This document shows, piece after piece, positions 36,811-37,302 of a stretch of 37,302 nt of DNA. Under the pieces are notes generated by a model. It saw nothing but the letters and a program-made list of their open reading frames with translations, had not been told where the DNA came from and did not search any database. Both the position numbers and the translations under genes were made by a program. Every line of letters begins with the position of its first letter. Within the stretch, counting starts at the first letter, position 1. The DNA comes from Streptomyces roseus (GTDB lineage Bacteria; Actinomycetota; Actinomycetes; Streptomycetales; Streptomycetaceae), in contig NZ_LFML01000074.1 in NCBI RefSeq assembly GCF_001044425.1, positions 64,663 to 101,964 on the forward strand. The letters are read 5' to 3'.

Positions 36811-37217
36811 GAGGGGCGGCCTTTCGAGGCGTGCAGGGGGTGCTGGGCTTGCCGGGCGTGGCGGGCGTGCTGGGCGACCGCCTGCTGGAGGCGGTTGTGG
36901 GCGGGGGCCCGCCAGATGTGGCAGATGGCGAGGGCGAGCGCGTCCGCGGCATCGGCCGGCTTGGGCGGGGCGGACAGCCGCAGCAGCCGGGTGACCATCG
37001 CCCCGACCTGCGCCTTGTCGGCCCGGCCGGAGCCGGTGACGGCGGCCTTGACCTCGCTGGGGGTGTGCAGGGCGACCGGTATGCCGCGGCGCGCCGCGCA
37101 CAGCATGGCGACGGCGCTCGCCTGGGCGGTGCCCATCACGGTGCTCACGTTGTGCTGGCTGAACACCCGCTCGACGGCGACGACTTCGGGCCGGTGGCGG
37201 TCCAGCCACTCCTCGAT
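36807..37217 (-). pseudogene. ruvC: ruvC lacking its 5' third
   Basis: The 136 codons from IEEWLDRHRPEVV to the stop match the RuvC resolvase closely, including the catalytic Glu of VAVERVFSQHN and the two Asp of DAADALALAICH. The expected N-terminus of roughly 55 residues, with the GVDPG strand and first catalytic Asp, is absent. Homology stops sharply at 37217. An open frame continues to 37295, but those 26 residues are unrelated to RuvC. Either an element has inserted into ruvC or the assembly ends in a junction. As read here the product could not cut Holliday junctions. Confidence 0.7.
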
Positions 37218-37302
37218 CGCGGCGGGGTCGGTTCGGGCACATGGTCGGCTTTTGGAATCTAGCCGAGGAGCTGCCGCAGGGCCAGAACTTGCCACAGCTG
37301 TG
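37218..37302 (-). mobile_element. possible end of an inserted element in ruvC
   Basis: The last 85 bases do not continue ruvC. On the minus strand one frame reads QLWQVLALRQLLG then TAG (stop at 37259-37261), which looks like the C-terminus of a protein reading towards ruvC, 41 bases from the break. A stop close to a sharp break in a host gene is the usual layout of an insertion sequence end. The family cannot be named, and no terminal inverted repeat can be checked because the window ends here. Confidence 0.35.

Overview
The window looks like chromosomal core DNA from a Streptomyces or a close relative. GC content is very high, third codon positions are almost always G or C, and GTG or TTG starts and 4-base ATGA/GTGA stop-start overlaps are common. 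From memory, the gene order follows the conserved block nusB-efp-aro genes-mltG-ruvX-alaS-rpsD-rarA-hisS-relA-apt-secFD-yajC-ruvBAC of Streptomyces coelicolor. Nearly every gene lies on the minus strand, so transcription runs from high to low coordinates. No tRNA, rRNA or CRISPR array was seen.

Layout. 45-2214: an M24 peptidase-like protein, EF-P and NusB. 2324-5114: a UvrA-like tandem ABC ATPase and a small VOC protein, probably an accessory insert. 5215-5985: a P-loop kinase-like protein. 6067-9291: aroC-aroK-aroB-aroQ, with 4-base overlaps; aroE-mltG-ruvX-alaS and two small membrane proteins lie upstream up to 16135. These units combine shikimate synthesis, a peptidoglycan-processing enzyme, rRNA processing and alanyl-tRNA charging. 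16315-17872: rpsD and a divergent DUF2470 gene, with an iron-box-like palindrome between them. 17955-19981: RarA and a VKOR-family membrane protein. 20106-20732: the eroded remains of an ABC transporter operon. 20739-22719: hisS and a metallo-hydrolase. 22883-25085 (plus strand): a membrane-anchored cyclophilin and a DUF349 protein.

25153-28100 is the most unusual part: three overlapping genes for a Ser/Thr kinase with a TPR-like tail, an EACC1-like small membrane-associated protein, and a caspase-like protease with a helical-repeat tail. They sit between the DUF349 gene and relA. I read this as a conflict or programmed-death cassette placed in a housekeeping block.

28145-34900: bifunctional Rel, adenine phosphoribosyltransferase and the SecF-SecD-YajC export module. 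35065-37302: ruvB, ruvA and a ruvC that lacks its 5' third. The last 85 bases of the window do not match RuvC and look like the end of an inserted element or an assembly junction.

Intergenic regions are short. Strong GC-rich hairpins without U-tracts mark most unit borders. The longest stretch without an intact gene (19982-20738) holds the ABC pseudogene.
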